A stretch of 25,219 bases of DNA from Phascolarctobacterium sp. (lineage in GTDB: Bacteria; Bacillota; Negativicutes; Acidaminococcales; Acidaminococcaceae): the NCBI GenBank assembly GCA_004558595.1, contig SFCN01000023.1, positions 1-25,219 on the forward strand, given 5' to 3'. Under the pieces are notes generated by a model. It did not search any database. It was given only the letters and a program-made list of their open reading frames with translations, and was not told where the DNA came from. Position numbers and translations under genes: made by a program. Of this stretch, positions 15,632 to 23,855 are shown piece after piece. Numbering within the stretch: position 1 is the stretch's first letter; each line of letters starts with the position of its first letter.

Positions 15632-16072
15632 TTAGATCACCTCGATCTTACCGCCAGCTGCAATGATTTTTTCTTCAGCGGATTTGCTGAAGCCCATAGC
15701 TTGAACAGTAAGCTTCTTGGTCAATTCGCCATTGCCAAGAATACGGATACCGTCGCGTACATTCTTAACGATACCTTCTTCAATGAGCATTACGGGTTCA
15801 ACAACGGTGCCATCCTCAAAACGATTGAGAACGGAAACGTTGATTTCAACATAATCTTTACCAAATTTATTATAGAAACCGCGTTTCGGAAGACGCAGGT
15901 ACAAAGGTCTTTGACCACCTTCAAAACCAGGGCGCTTAACGCCGCCGGAACGGGACTTTTGACCCTTTTGGCCTTTGCCGGAAGTCTTGCCGAGGCCGGA
16001 GCCCAGGCCACGACCTACGCGAACTGCTACACGTTTAGATCCCGGAGCGGGAGACAATTCATGTAAATTCAT
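15632..16072 (-). CDS. rplO: 50S ribosomal protein L15
   Basis: Late-assembly 23S-binding protein. The N-terminus MNLHELSPAPGSKR is followed by the glycine/basic-rich extension VGRGLGSGLGKTSGKGQKG, then a globular domain ending EKIIAAGGKIEVI. I place the start at ATG 16072 (146 aa). The in-frame GTG at 16084 lies within the Shine-Dalgarno AAGGAGGTG itself and cannot be the start; the ATG is about 9-11 nt from it and matches the family's usual N-terminus. Confidence 0.97.
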   Translation of the reverse strand: MNLHELSPAPGSKRVAVRVGRGLGSGLGKTSGKGQKGQKSRSGGVKRPGFEGGQRPLYLRLPKRGFYNKFGKDYVEINVSVLNRFEDGTVVEPVMLIEEGIVKNVRDGIRILGNGELTKKLTVQAMGFSKSAEEKIIAAGGKIEVI

Positions 16073-16093
16073 CTTCAAGTACACCTCCTTGTC

Positions 16094-16273
16094 TTACGCT
16101 TCTTCAACTTTCACGAGATGTTCTACTTTATGAATCATGCCGCGAATAGTCGGAGTATCTTCTTTAACTACGCTAGTATTAATTTTGCCTAAGCCCAGAG
16201 CTTTTACGGTTGCGCGTTGATCCTTGGGGTAACCGATCAAGCTGCGGGTCAGAGTGATTTTAACTTGTGCCAT
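16094..16273 (-). CDS. rpmD: 50S ribosomal protein L30
   Basis: 59-residue protein read on the minus strand from ATG 16273 to TAA 16094. It begins MAQVKITLTRSLIGYPKDQR and includes VKALGLGKINTSVV and RGMIHKVEHLVKVEE, the standard bacterial L30 fold and length. An AGGAGG Shine-Dalgarno lies about 6-7 nt before the ATG. Its position between rpsE and rplO is canonical. Confidence 0.97.
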   Translation of the reverse strand: MAQVKITLTRSLIGYPKDQRATVKALGLGKINTSVVKEDTPTIRGMIHKVEHLVKVEEA

Positions 16274-16288
16274 GACAAATTCCTCCTA

Positions 16289-16789
16289 TTAGCCCAGCAG
16301 TTCTTCTACGGTTTTACCACGCAGAGCTGCAACAGATTCAGCAGATTTCAAGGTCTTCAGAGCCTCAATGGTTGCACGAACCATGTTATTGGGGTTGTTA
16401 GAACCTTGAGACTTGGTCAGGATATCACGAACGCCTGCCAGTTCCAATACGGCACGAACGGGGCCACCAGCGATAACACCAGTACCTTTTCTAGCCGGTT
16501 TCAGGAATACGCGGCCTGCGCCGAATACACCGATGATTTCATGAGGAATGGTGGTGCCTACCAGAGGAACGCTAACCAGATTTTTCTTAGCGTCTTCAAC
16601 GCCCTTACGGATAGCTTCAGGAACCTCTGCAGCTTTACCCAGGCCCATGCCTACATGACCATTTTCATCACCTACAACAACAAGTGCAGCGAAGGAGAAA
16701 CGACGTCCGCCTTTAACAACCTTAGCAACACGGTTGATGAAAACGACTCTTTCTTGCAATTCGTTTTCTTTATTTTCGAAGTTCGCCAC
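16289..16789 (-). CDS. rpsE: 30S ribosomal protein S5
   Basis: Small-subunit protein near the mRNA entry channel, involved in decoding accuracy. 166 residues: the N-terminal dsRBD-like part has RVVFINRVAKVVKGGRRFSF and GHVGMGLGKAAEVPEAI, the C-terminal part GTGVIAGGPVRAVLELAG and the NNPNN motif. Start is GTG 16789 with AAGGAGG at 7 nt. Confidence 0.98.
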   Translation of the reverse strand: MANFENKENELQERVVFINRVAKVVKGGRRFSFAALVVVGDENGHVGMGLGKAAEVPEAIRKGVEDAKKNLVSVPLVGTTIPHEIIGVFGAGRVFLKPARKGTGVIAGGPVRAVLELAGVRDILTKSQGSNNPNNMVRATIEALKTLKSAESVAALRGKTVEELLG

Positions 16790-16806
16790 TTTATTTCCTC
16801 CTTCTC

Positions 16807-17169
16807 TTAGAATACAAGGCCAGCTTCGCGAGCAGCTTCAGCCAGGGCAGCTACACGGCCGTGGTACAGATAGCCACCACGATCGAATACTACTTCCTTC
16901 ACGCCTTTAGCCAGCGCCTTTTCAGCGATTGCCTTACCTACAGCCTTAGCAGCTTCAATGTTGCCGCCGTAGTTTTCTTTCAGATTCTTTTCTACGGTGC
17001 TAGCAGCAGCGATGGTTTCGCCGGTCTCATCGTTAATAACCTGAGCATAGATGTTAGCCAGGGAACGATATACGTTCAGACGAGGTTTTTCTGCAGTACC
17101 GATGATATATCTACGAGAACGGAGATGACGTTTTTGACGTTTCTCGTTTTTATCAACTCTGTTAAACAA
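16807..17169 (-). CDS. rplR: 50S ribosomal protein L18 (TTG start proposed)
   Basis: 5S rRNA-binding protein of the central protuberance. Diagnostic stretches are RLNVYRSLANIYAQVI and FDRGGYLYHGRVAALAEAAR. I place the start at TTG 17169 (120 aa), not GTG 17178. The Shine-Dalgarno AAGGGAG overlaps that GTG but is 8 nt from the TTG, and a 120-residue protein beginning MFNRVDKNEKRQKRH lines up without a gap with the Bacillus subtilis L18 N-terminus as I remember it. The longer form would be 123 aa. Confidence 0.95.
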   Translation of the reverse strand: MFNRVDKNEKRQKRHLRSRRYIIGTAEKPRLNVYRSLANIYAQVINDETGETIAAASTVEKNLKENYGGNIEAAKAVGKAIAEKALAKGVKEVVFDRGGYLYHGRVAALAEAAREAGLVF

Positions 17170-17194
17170 GAGTTTCACTCCCTTCTTTTAGAAA

Positions 17195-17743
17195 TTATTT
17201 CTTGCCTTTAGCGCCAGCTTTACCAATCTTACGACGAACATGTTCGCCTTCATAACGGATACCTTTACCTTTATAGGGTTCGGGCGGACGCAGGGTACGA
17301 ATATCAGCAGCAACTGCACCTACTTGCTCTTTGTTAGCACCGCTTACAACGATCTTGTTCGGAGCGGGAACTTCAAAGGTAATACCAGCAGGCGGCTCTT
17401 TAACTACCGGGTGAGAGAAACCCAGGGTGAAGTTAATGTTGTTGCCTTGTTTAGCAGCACGGTAACCAACGCCTTGGATTTCCAGGGTCTTGGAGAAACC
17501 GGCGGTTACGCCAACGATCATGTTGTTGATCAGAGTACGGGACAGACCATGCAAGGAACGGTTTTCTTTTTCATCGTTCGGACGCTCAACAGTGATAACA
17601 CCGTTGTCCATGGTCAATTTCATGTTTTTGCTGATTTGGCGAGCCAATTCGCCTTTAGGACCTTTAACGGTCACATAGTTATTATCAATGGTAACTGTTA
17701 CACCAGCGGGAACAGTAATTGGCATTTTACCAATTCTAGACAC
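17195..17743 (-). CDS. rplF: 50S ribosomal protein L6
   Basis: Two-domain 23S-binding protein near the GTPase-associated centre. The 182 residues start MSRIGKMPITVPAGVTV, include VKGPKGELARQ and IQGVGYRA, and end with the C-terminal signature PEPYKGKGIRYEGEHVRRK followed by a basic tail. Start is GTG 17743 with AGGAGGTG upstream at normal spacing. Confidence 0.98.
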   Translation of the reverse strand: MSRIGKMPITVPAGVTVTIDNNYVTVKGPKGELARQISKNMKLTMDNGVITVERPNDEKENRSLHGLSRTLINNMIVGVTAGFSKTLEIQGVGYRAAKQGNNINFTLGFSHPVVKEPPAGITFEVPAPNKIVVSGANKEQVGAVAADIRTLRPPEPYKGKGIRYEGEHVRRKIGKAGAKGKK

Positions 17744-17770
17744 GTGCGAGCACCTCCTATCTTTTCAGTA

Positions 17771-18169
17771 TTACCATACGTATGCAAGAACTTCGCCGCC
17801 CAAGCCTGCTTTACGAGCAGCTTTGTCGGTCATCAAGCCTTGGGAAGTAGAAATTAATGCAATACCCAGACCTCCGAGGACTCTAGGCAGTTGGTCTTTT
17901 TGAGAGTAAACTCTCAGACCAGGTTTGGAAATACGTTTAATACCGGAGATAACTTTCTCTTTATTTGCACCGTATTTCAGGCTAACTTTGATAACGCCTT
18001 GCTTGTTGTCAGCGATAACTTCGAAATCTTTAATGAAACCCTCAGTTTTCAGAATTTCTGCGATAGCAACTTTCATCTTGCTGCTGGGGATTTCAACTTT
18101 ATCATGATGAACTGAATTTGCGTTACGAATACGGGTAAGCATATCAGCAATCGGGTCGGTCATTACCAT
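17771..18169 (-). CDS. rpsH: 30S ribosomal protein S8
   Basis: Primary 16S central-domain binder. The 132 residues begin MVMTDPIADMLTRIRNAN and contain KISKPGLRVY-type and GIALISTSQGLMTDKAAR motifs with the C-terminal GGEVLAYVW. ATG 18169 is chosen over the ATG two codons later: AAGGAGG is 10 nt from the first and 16 nt from the second, and the MVMTDP start is common in Bacillota. In Escherichia coli S8 regulates the spc operon; no matching site was identified here. Confidence 0.98.
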   Translation of the reverse strand: MVMTDPIADMLTRIRNANSVHHDKVEIPSSKMKVAIAEILKTEGFIKDFEVIADNKQGVIKVSLKYGANKEKVISGIKRISKPGLRVYSQKDQLPRVLGGLGIALISTSQGLMTDKAARKAGLGGEVLAYVW

Positions 18170-18200
18170 ATTTTAATACCCTCCTTCCTTGTTGTCTGTC

Positions 18201-18386
18201 TTACCAGCTTGCTTTGGTTACGCCCGGAATAGCACCTTTGTAAGCATATTCACGGAAGCAGATACGGCAGAGGCCAAATTTACGCATATAGCCATGAGGT
18301 CTGCCGCATACTTTGCAGCGGTTATATTGGCGAACTTCGTACTTGGGCTCGCCTTTCCATTTTTCAATCAGGGCTTTTTTAGCCAC
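18201..18386 (-). CDS. rpsN: 30S ribosomal protein S14, type Z (zinc form)
   Basis: Short S14 paralogue of 61 residues with the zinc site Cys24-x2-Cys27 and Cys40-x2-Cys43 in RCKVCGRPHGYMRKFGLCRIC. It binds the 30S head. The C-terminal GAIPGVTKASW is typical. Start is GTG 18386. Its place between rplE and rpsH is the ancestral spc order. Confidence 0.98.
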   Translation of the reverse strand: MAKKALIEKWKGEPKYEVRQYNRCKVCGRPHGYMRKFGLCRICFREYAYKGAIPGVTKASW

Positions 18387-18402
18387 GGTATTCCCTCCTC
18401 AC

Positions 18403-18948
18403 TTATGCGCCAAACGGCATTCCGAGAAGTCTGAGCAATTCTCTAGCTTCTTCGTCAGTCTTAGCAGTAGTTACAATGATGATATCCATGCCACGAACTT
18501 TATCGATCTTGTCGTATTCGATTTCCGGGAAAATCAATTGTTCTTTCAGGCCTAGGGCGTAGTTGCCGCGGCCGTCAAAAGCGGAAGCGCTAACACCGCG
18601 GAAGTCACGTACACGCGGAAGAGCGAGATTCATCAGTTTATCAAGGAAATAGTACATACGGTCGCCACGCAGGGTAACTTTAGCGCCCAGAGGCATGCCT
18701 TGACGTACTTTGAAAGCTGCGATGGATTTCTTAGCCTTGGTGATTACAGGTTTTTGACCTGCGATTTGAGTCATATCAGCAACTGCAGCTTCCAGAGCCT
18801 TGCTGTTGCCAACTGCTTCGCCAACGCCCATGTTGATGACAACTTTCTCTACTTTGGGGATTTCCATTACATTTTTATATTGGAATTTGTCATGAAGAGC
18901 TTTAACTACTTCGGACAAATATTTTTCTTGCAATCTGGTCTTTGCCAT
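18403..18948 (-). CDS. rplE: 50S ribosomal protein L5
   Basis: 5S rRNA-binding protein that contacts the P-site tRNA T-loop. The 181 residues show VEKVVINMGVGEAVGNSK, ITKAKKSIAAFKVRQGMPLG, RVRDFRGVSASAFDGRGNY and a C-terminal RGMDIIIVTTAKTDEEAREL. Length matches the family. Start ATG 18948. Confidence 0.98.
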   Translation of the reverse strand: MAKTRLQEKYLSEVVKALHDKFQYKNVMEIPKVEKVVINMGVGEAVGNSKALEAAVADMTQIAGQKPVITKAKKSIAAFKVRQGMPLGAKVTLRGDRMYYFLDKLMNLALPRVRDFRGVSASAFDGRGNYALGLKEQLIFPEIEYDKIDKVRGMDIIIVTTAKTDEEARELLRLLGMPFGA

Positions 18949-18975
18949 TCAGTTATTTCCTCCTTTCCCGGAAAA

Positions 18976-19305
18976 TTATTTATCGATTACTTCACCGCAT
19001 TTTTTGCAAACTCTTACGGATGCGCCTGCAACTTCGGTCTTTTTAATACGGGTAGCTTTTTTGCAAGCCGGGCATACCAGCATTACCTTGGAAGCGGTAA
19101 TCGGTGCTTCCTTAGTAATAATACCGCCTTGAGGATTTGCTTGAGACGGTTTGGTATGACGTTTTACTTTATTTACGCCTTCAACAACCACTTTGGCTTT
19201 CTTAGGCAGAGCTTCAACGATCTTACCTTGCTTGCCCTTATCCTTACCGGAAAGAACAAGAACGGTATCGCCTTTTTTAACATGCAGCTTTACAGCATTT
19301 GCCAT
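18976..19305 (-). CDS. rplX: 50S ribosomal protein L24 with zinc-ribbon-like Cys pairs
   Basis: Assembly-initiator protein near the tunnel exit. 109 residues with an N-terminal KOW domain (KKGDTVLVLSGKDKGKQGKI) and the NKVKRHTKPSQANPQGGI stretch. The C-terminal part has two CxxC pairs, Cys78/Cys81 and Cys100/Cys103, forming a likely zinc ribbon; L24 occurs with and without such pairs, and this is the metal-binding version. Start ATG 19305. Confidence 0.97.
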   Translation of the reverse strand: MANAVKLHVKKGDTVLVLSGKDKGKQGKIVEALPKKAKVVVEGVNKVKRHTKPSQANPQGGIITKEAPITASKVMLVCPACKKATRIKKTEVAGASVRVCKKCGEVIDK

Positions 19306-19342
19306 GTCAAGAACACCTCCTTATAGTGCGTTATCTAATTTC

Positions 19343-19711
19343 TTACAGCACTTCCGGTGCCAGAGAAATGATTTTCATGAAGTCTTTTTCACGGAGCTCA
19401 CGAGCAACAGGCCCAAAAATACGGGTGCCGCGGGGGCTCTTGTCGTCTTTAATAATTACAGCAGCGTTCTCATCGAAGCGGATGTAGGAGCCGTCAGCGC
19501 GGCGAACACCCTTAGCGGAACGAACAACAACTGCTTTAACTACGTCACCTTTTTTTACAACGCCACCGGGTGATGCATCTTTAACAGAAGCTACGATAAC
19601 GTCGCCAATATTAGCATATTTACGGTAAGAACCGCCTAATACACGAATACACATAACTTTCTTAGCGCCGGTGTTGTCACCAACATTAAGGATAGTTTGT
19701 TGTTGTATCAT
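19343..19711 (-). CDS. rplN: 50S ribosomal protein L14
   Basis: Intersubunit-bridge protein of 122 residues. It begins MIQQQTILNVGDNTGAKKVM and contains the family signature GGVVKKGDVVKAVVVRSAKG plus RGTRIFGPVARELR near the C-terminus. Normal length. Start ATG 19711. Confidence 0.98.
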   Translation of the reverse strand: MIQQQTILNVGDNTGAKKVMCIRVLGGSYRKYANIGDVIVASVKDASPGGVVKKGDVVKAVVVRSAKGVRRADGSYIRFDENAAVIIKDDKSPRGTRIFGPVARELREKDFMKIISLAPEVL

Positions 19712-19748
19712 GGATTTCCCTCCCTTGCCGGACTAACACTCGGCAAAA

Positions 19749-20009
19749 TTATTTTGCACGCTCTAAAATCTCAATAACGCGCCAGCATTTATCCTTGGAC
19801 AGAGGACGAGTTTGCATAATTTGCACTACGTCACCAATGTGTGCTTCGTTATTTTCGTCATGAGCTTTAAATTTAATAGTATGTTGTACGCCTTTTTTGT
19901 ACAGCGGATGCTGAACGAAACGTTCTACTGCAACTACTACAGTTTTTTGCATTTTATCGCTGACAACTTTACCAATACGGGTAACACGTGCGTTTCTTTC
20001 TTCGGTCAC
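19749..20009 (-). CDS. rpsQ: 30S ribosomal protein S17
   Basis: OB-fold protein binding the 5' domain of 16S rRNA. I start it at GTG 20009 (86 aa, MTEERNARVTRIGKVVSDKM): AAGGAGG lies 8 nt upstream, inside the longer in-frame extension that would begin at TTG 20036. Core motifs are DKMQKTVVVAVERFV, HPLYKK and IMQTRPLSKDKCWRV. Length 86 is typical of S17. Confidence 0.97.
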   Translation of the reverse strand: MTEERNARVTRIGKVVSDKMQKTVVVAVERFVQHPLYKKGVQHTIKFKAHDENNEAHIGDVVQIMQTRPLSKDKCWRVIEILERAK

Positions 20010-20041
20010 GACTGTTTCCTCCTTGTTATACTTCAAAACAG

Positions 20042-20236
20042 TTAAGCCTTGAGCTCACGTTCACGCTGGATTGTTTTGATACGGGCAATGGATTTTTTAA
20101 CGTCACGAATCTTCATGGGGTTTTCACATTGACCGGTTGCCATTTGAAAACGCAGGTTGAAAAGTTGTTCTTTCAAATCTGCCAATTTGGTGTCTAACTC
20201 AGCAGCAGACAATTCACGAATTTCTGTTGTTTTCAT
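20042..20236 (-). CDS. rpmC: 50S ribosomal protein L29
   Basis: 64-residue, two-helix protein at the tunnel exit, part of the docking site for trigger factor and SRP. It reads MKTTEIRELSAAELDTKLAD, then KEQLFNLRFQMATGQCENP and the RDVKKSIARIKTIQRER helix. The ATG shares one base with the rplP stop (TAATG), so translation is probably coupled. Confidence 0.97.
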   Translation of the reverse strand: MKTTEIRELSAAELDTKLADLKEQLFNLRFQMATGQCENPMKIRDVKKSIARIKTIQRERELKA

Positions 20237-20688
20237 TAAGCTTCACCACCCTTTTCTTGTGCGGCAGCTTCAGCTTCCTGTTGAGCCTTGGTCACAAATT
20301 TGCATTTGATCGGCAGTTTGTGGCTAGCAAGACGCATAGCTTCCTTAGCTACTTCTTCGCTTACACCGTTCATTTCGAACAGTACGCGACCAGGTTTAAC
20401 TACTGCTACCCAGTATTCCGGGGAACCTTTACCAGAACCCATACGAGTTTCAGCAGGCTTTGCGGTAATCGGTTTGTCCGGGAAAATTTGAATCCATACT
20501 TGACCACCACGTTTGATGTAACGAGTCATTGCGATACGAGCAGCCTCGATTTGACGGTTGGTGATCCAAGCGGGCTCCAGAGCTACCAGGCCATAATCGC
20601 CATGGGAGATCTTGTTGCCACGCATAGCACGGCCGGTCATACGACCTCTATGTTGTTTACGATGTTTAACTCTCTTCGGTAATAACAT
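20236..20688 (-). CDS. rplP: 50S ribosomal protein L16
   Basis: Protein near the A-site tRNA, needed late in 50S assembly. It begins MLLPKRVKHRKQHRGRMTG and shows GDYGLVALEPAWITNRQIEAA and the RMGSGKGSPEYWVAVVKPGR block. At 150 residues it is a little longer than the common 137-145, owing to a Glu/Ala-rich C-terminal tail. Start ATG 20688. Confidence 0.98.
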   Translation of the reverse strand: MLLPKRVKHRKQHRGRMTGRAMRGNKISHGDYGLVALEPAWITNRQIEAARIAMTRYIKRGGQVWIQIFPDKPITAKPAETRMGSGKGSPEYWVAVVKPGRVLFEMNGVSEEVAKEAMRLASHKLPIKCKFVTKAQQEAEAAAQEKGGEA

Positions 20689-20694
20689 GTCAGA

Positions 20695-21363
20695 TTATGC
20701 CTCCTTTGCCGGAGCAGCCTTAACTGCTTCTTTGCTTTCAGGAAGAACCTCGCCTTTGTAGATCCATACCTTTACGCCGATGCGGCCATAAGTGGTATGT
20801 GCTTCTGCAGTGCCATAATCAATGTCAGCACGCAGAGTGTGCAGAGGAATGCTGCCTTCACGATAGGATTCGCTACGAGCGATTTCAGCACCGCCCAGAC
20901 GACCGCCACAGGTAATCTTGATACCCTTAGCGCCCATACGCATGGTGCGACCAACGCATTGTTTCATTGCGCGACGGAAAGCGATACGGCGTTCCAGCTG
21001 AGCTGCAATGTTCTCTGCAACCAAGGTTGCGTCCATATCCGGGGTTTTAACTTCTACGATGTTGATGTCGATAGCGCTTTCAGTCATTTTCTTCAGGTCG
21101 GATTTCAGCAGTTCAATGTTGCTGCCTTGACGACCGATTACCATACCAGGTTTTGCAGTATGGATGGAAATGCGGGCTTTATTGGATGCGCGTTCGATTT
21201 CTACCTTGGAGATACCGGACAGGAACAATTTTTCTTTAATGAATTCACGGATTTTAATATCTTCTAACAAGTACTTCTCATAGTCCTTATCAGCGTACCA
21301 TTTGGAATCCCAGCCTTTGATAACGCCAACACGGAGACCATGCGGATTAACTTTTTGACCCAC
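20695..21363 (-). CDS. rpsC: 30S ribosomal protein S3
   Basis: 30S head protein at the mRNA entry with helicase-related residues. The 222 residues begin MGQKVNPHGLRVGVIKGWDS and include the KH domain with IHTAKPGMVIGRQGSNIELL and a C-terminal GGRLGGAEIARSE and TYGRIGVKVWIYKGE. The Ala/Lys-rich tail is usual. Start is GTG 21363. It is 6 nt before rplP. Confidence 0.98.
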   Translation of the reverse strand: MGQKVNPHGLRVGVIKGWDSKWYADKDYEKYLLEDIKIREFIKEKLFLSGISKVEIERASNKARISIHTAKPGMVIGRQGSNIELLKSDLKKMTESAIDINIVEVKTPDMDATLVAENIAAQLERRIAFRRAMKQCVGRTMRMGAKGIKITCGGRLGGAEIARSESYREGSIPLHTLRADIDYGTAEAHTTYGRIGVKVWIYKGEVLPESKEAVKAAPAKEA

Positions 21364-21390
21364 TATCTTTTCCCTCCTTCTGACGGGATA

Positions 21391-21723
21391 TTATTTTTCT
21401 TTAACAGCTACGGTTACGTGGCTAGAACGTTTCAAAATCTTGAAAGCCTGTCCACGAGAACGGGGATGAATACGTTTCATGGTCGGACCTGCATCTACGA
21501 AGCAGGAGGATACGATCAGGTTATCCACGTTCATGTCAAAGTTATGCTCTGCGTTAGCAACAGCGCTGCGCAGAACTTTCTCGATTACCTCAGAACCAAC
21601 CTTCGGGGTGAATTTGAGGATAGCGAATGCTTCACCAACGGACTTGCCGCGGATCAGATTGATTACGATGCGCAGTTTGCGCGGAGCAATGCGAATATAT
21701 TTAGCAACTGCCTTTGCTTCCAT
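21391..21723 (-). CDS. rplV: 50S ribosomal protein L22
   Basis: Protein lining the exit tunnel, with a beta-hairpin that contributes to the macrolide region. The 110 residues include AKYIRIAPRKLRIVINLIRG, the NAEHNFDMNVDNLIV segment and a hairpin tip RIHPRSRGQAFKILKRSSHV. Normal length. Start ATG 21723. Confidence 0.98.
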   Translation of the reverse strand: MEAKAVAKYIRIAPRKLRIVINLIRGKSVGEAFAILKFTPKVGSEVIEKVLRSAVANAEHNFDMNVDNLIVSSCFVDAGPTMKRIHPRSRGQAFKILKRSSHVTVAVKEK

Positions 21724-21744
21724 TGTCTATTTCCTCCCTTCCCC

Positions 21745-22020
21745 TTATTTTAAACCGGTGGTCTTGTCTGCGTGACCTTTGTAAGTACGAGTAGGAGCGA
21801 ATTCTCCCAATTTGTGGCCTACCATATCCTCGGTGATGAACACGGGAACATGTTTGCGTCCGTCATGAACCGCAATGGTGTGACCAACGAAAGACGGAAT
21901 AATAGTAGAGCTGCGAGACCAGGTCTTAACAACTTTTTTATCATTAGCGGCATTAAGCGCGTCAATCTTTTTCAAAAGACTTGCATGGACAAAAGGTCCT
22001 TTTTTAACTGATCTGGACAC
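21745..22020 (-). CDS. rpsS: 30S ribosomal protein S19
   Basis: 30S head protein forming a dimer with S13. 91 residues: MSRSVKKGPFVHASLLKKI, WSRSSTIIPSFVGHTIAVHDG and LGEFAPTRTYKGH are diagnostic. Start is GTG 22020, with AAAGGAGG about 8 nt upstream. Confidence 0.98.
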   Translation of the reverse strand: MSRSVKKGPFVHASLLKKIDALNAANDKKVVKTWSRSSTIIPSFVGHTIAVHDGRKHVPVFITEDMVGHKLGEFAPTRTYKGHADKTTGLK

Positions 22021-22051
22021 TAGGTTAGCCTCCTTTCTTTATCCTGCTATA

Positions 22052-22882
22052 TTATTTGGTTCTACGTTTCAGAATTAACTTAGTAGAAGCTTTCTTCTCT
22101 TTGCGAGTACGAGTACCGAATGCGCATTTACCCCAAGGAGTAACAGGACGTTTACGACCAACGGGGGAGTGACCTTCACCACCGCCGTGCGGATGGTCAT
22201 TCGGGTTCATTACAACGCCGCGGTTAGCAGGACGGATGCCCAACCAACGAGAACGACCAGCTTTACCGATGCAGATGTTTTCAGCGTCGATGTTGCCAAC
22301 CATACCGATGGTAGCACGGCAGTTGATGTGTACTTTACGGATTTCGCCAGAGGGCAGACGCAGCAGAGCGTAGTCGCCTTCCTTAGCCATCAGCTGAGCG
22401 CTGGTACCAGCACTACGAGCCATTTGAGCGCCCTTGCCGATTTTCATTTCTACGTTGTGAACGGTGGTGCCCAGAGGAATATTCTTCAGGGGCAGGCAGT
22501 TACCAATCTTGATATCTGCGTCAGCACCGCTTACTACGGTATCGCCAACCTTCAAATCCAGAGGAGCGATGATGTAACGTTTTTCGCCGTCAACATAGTT
22601 GATCAGAGCGATGCGAGCGTTACGGTTAGGATCGTATTCAATGGTAGCAACCTTAGCGGGGATGCCGTCTTTGTTGCGTTTGAAGTCAATGATACGATAT
22701 TGTCTCTTATGGCCGCCGCCTTGATGGCGAACAGTCATTTTACCAGTGTTGTTACGGCCAGCATGTTTGTCGAGTTTCTCAACCAGCGGGCGGTAAGGCT
22801 TGTCAGTCGTAATCTCTTCGAAGGCAGACACAGTAATAAAGCGTCTGGAAGGAGAATACGGATTAAAGCTTTTAATAGCCAT
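22052..22882 (-). CDS. rplB: 50S ribosomal protein L2
   Basis: Largest conserved 50S protein, needed for subunit joining and peptidyl transferase function. The 276 residues start MAIKSFNPYSPSRRFITVS and include HQGGGHKRQYRIIDFKR, PSGEIRKVH, and the C-terminal NPNDHPHGGGEGHSPVGRK containing the conserved functional histidine region. Start ATG 22882 with AGGAGGTC upstream. Confidence 0.98.
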   Translation of the reverse strand: MAIKSFNPYSPSRRFITVSAFEEITTDKPYRPLVEKLDKHAGRNNTGKMTVRHQGGGHKRQYRIIDFKRNKDGIPAKVATIEYDPNRNARIALINYVDGEKRYIIAPLDLKVGDTVVSGADADIKIGNCLPLKNIPLGTTVHNVEMKIGKGAQMARSAGTSAQLMAKEGDYALLRLPSGEIRKVHINCRATIGMVGNIDAENICIGKAGRSRWLGIRPANRGVVMNPNDHPHGGGEGHSPVGRKRPVTPWGKCAFGTRTRKEKKASTKLILKRRTK

Positions 22883-22909
22883 TTAATTTGACCTCCTATT
22901 ATACGTTAA

Positions 22910-23200
22910 TTACATTCCTTCGAAAAGGGGAATCGTATTGCCTTCAGCAAGCTTCACGATTGCTTTCTTATAATCGGAACGTTTGCCAACATATTTACCC
23001 ATGCGCTTGGTTTTGCCCATTACGCGGATAGTGTTTACATTAACAACCTTTACGCCAAATACTGCTTCAACAGCTTGACGAATTTCAACTTTGTTAGCGT
23101 CCAGGGGAACCTGGAAGGTGTATTTGTTTTCTTGCATCATTTGAGAGGTTTTCTCAGTGATGATGGGACGAATCAGTACGTCGCGAGGATTAGCAGCCAT
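22910..23200 (-). CDS. rplW: 50S ribosomal protein L23
   Basis: Tunnel-exit protein and main docking site for trigger factor and SRP. The 96 residues show DVLIRPIITEKTSQMMQENK, a VEIRQAVEAVFGVKVVNVNT core and GKTKRMGKYVGKRSDYKKA. Its ATG overlaps the rplD stop by one base (TAATG). Confidence 0.98.
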   Translation of the reverse strand: MAANPRDVLIRPIITEKTSQMMQENKYTFQVPLDANKVEIRQAVEAVFGVKVVNVNTIRVMGKTKRMGKYVGKRSDYKKAIVKLAEGNTIPLFEGM

Positions 23201-23826
23201 TATGCGAGCACCTCCTCAATTTTTTCTACAACATCTTTAGCAAGGAATACTTTCTTGCTGTTCAGGATATCAAAGCAGTTCAGGCCCATGTTGGTGATGG
23301 TGGTTACCTTCGGCATGTTGCGAGCGGAAAGTTCAACGTTTACGTTGCTACCATCGGTGATGATCAGAGCCTTCTTGTCAGCAGCTTCGAAAGCGTTCAG
23401 CATAGAAGCTACATTCTTAGTTTTGGGAGCGTCGAAAGCCAAGCCTTCAACAACTACCAGTTCACCAGCTGCTACTTTAGCAGACAGTGCGCAGCACAGA
23501 GCCAGACGACGAGCCTTGCGGGGCATCTTCTTAGCATAGCTACGGGGTTGGGGGCCGAAAGTGCAGCCGCCGCCTACCCAGATAGAGGAACGGATAGAAC
23601 CGCAACGAGCATGACCGGTGCCTTTTTGTTTCCAAGGCTTGCGGCCACCGCCACGAACCATACCACGGGTCTTGGTTGCGGAAGTACCTTGACGTTGGTT
23701 AGCCAGCTGCATTACTACTGCTTGGTGTACTACAGCTTCGTTGAACTCAGCGCCAAATACGGAATCATTTAATTCTATTTCACCGGCAACTTGACCGGCC
23801 AGATTATATACTGATAACTTCGGCAT
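23200..23826 (-). CDS. rplD: 50S ribosomal protein L4
   Basis: Tunnel-wall protein with a long internal loop; in Escherichia coli it also represses the S10 operon. I start it at ATG 23826 (208 aa, MPKLSVYNLAG), because the ATG at 23835 directly abuts the Shine-Dalgarno AAAGGAGG while 23826 is 9 nt from it. The tunnel loop is visible as RQGTSATKTRGMVRGGG, RKPWKQKGTGHARCGSIR and WVGGG. Relevant neighbour: the rpsJ leader holds competing hairpins, but binding by L4 is untested here. Confidence 0.97.
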   Translation of the reverse strand: MPKLSVYNLAGQVAGEIELNDSVFGAEFNEAVVHQAVVMQLANQRQGTSATKTRGMVRGGGRKPWKQKGTGHARCGSIRSSIWVGGGCTFGPQPRSYAKKMPRKARRLALCCALSAKVAAGELVVVEGLAFDAPKTKNVASMLNAFEAADKKALIITDGSNVNVELSARNMPKVTTITNMGLNCFDILNSKKVFLAKDVVEKIEEVLA

Positions 23827-23855
23827 TAGAAGCATCCTCCTTTCTTTCGCTTATC

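Noticed and set aside
15332..16066. Plus-strand open frame (244 codons) across secY and rplO
   Set aside because: It is antisense to two unmistakable genes; its translation has no domain-like features.
23825..23835. ATG 23835 as the start of rplD
   Set aside because: It directly abuts the Shine-Dalgarno with no spacer; ATG 23826 is correctly spaced and gives the expected MPKL N-terminus.
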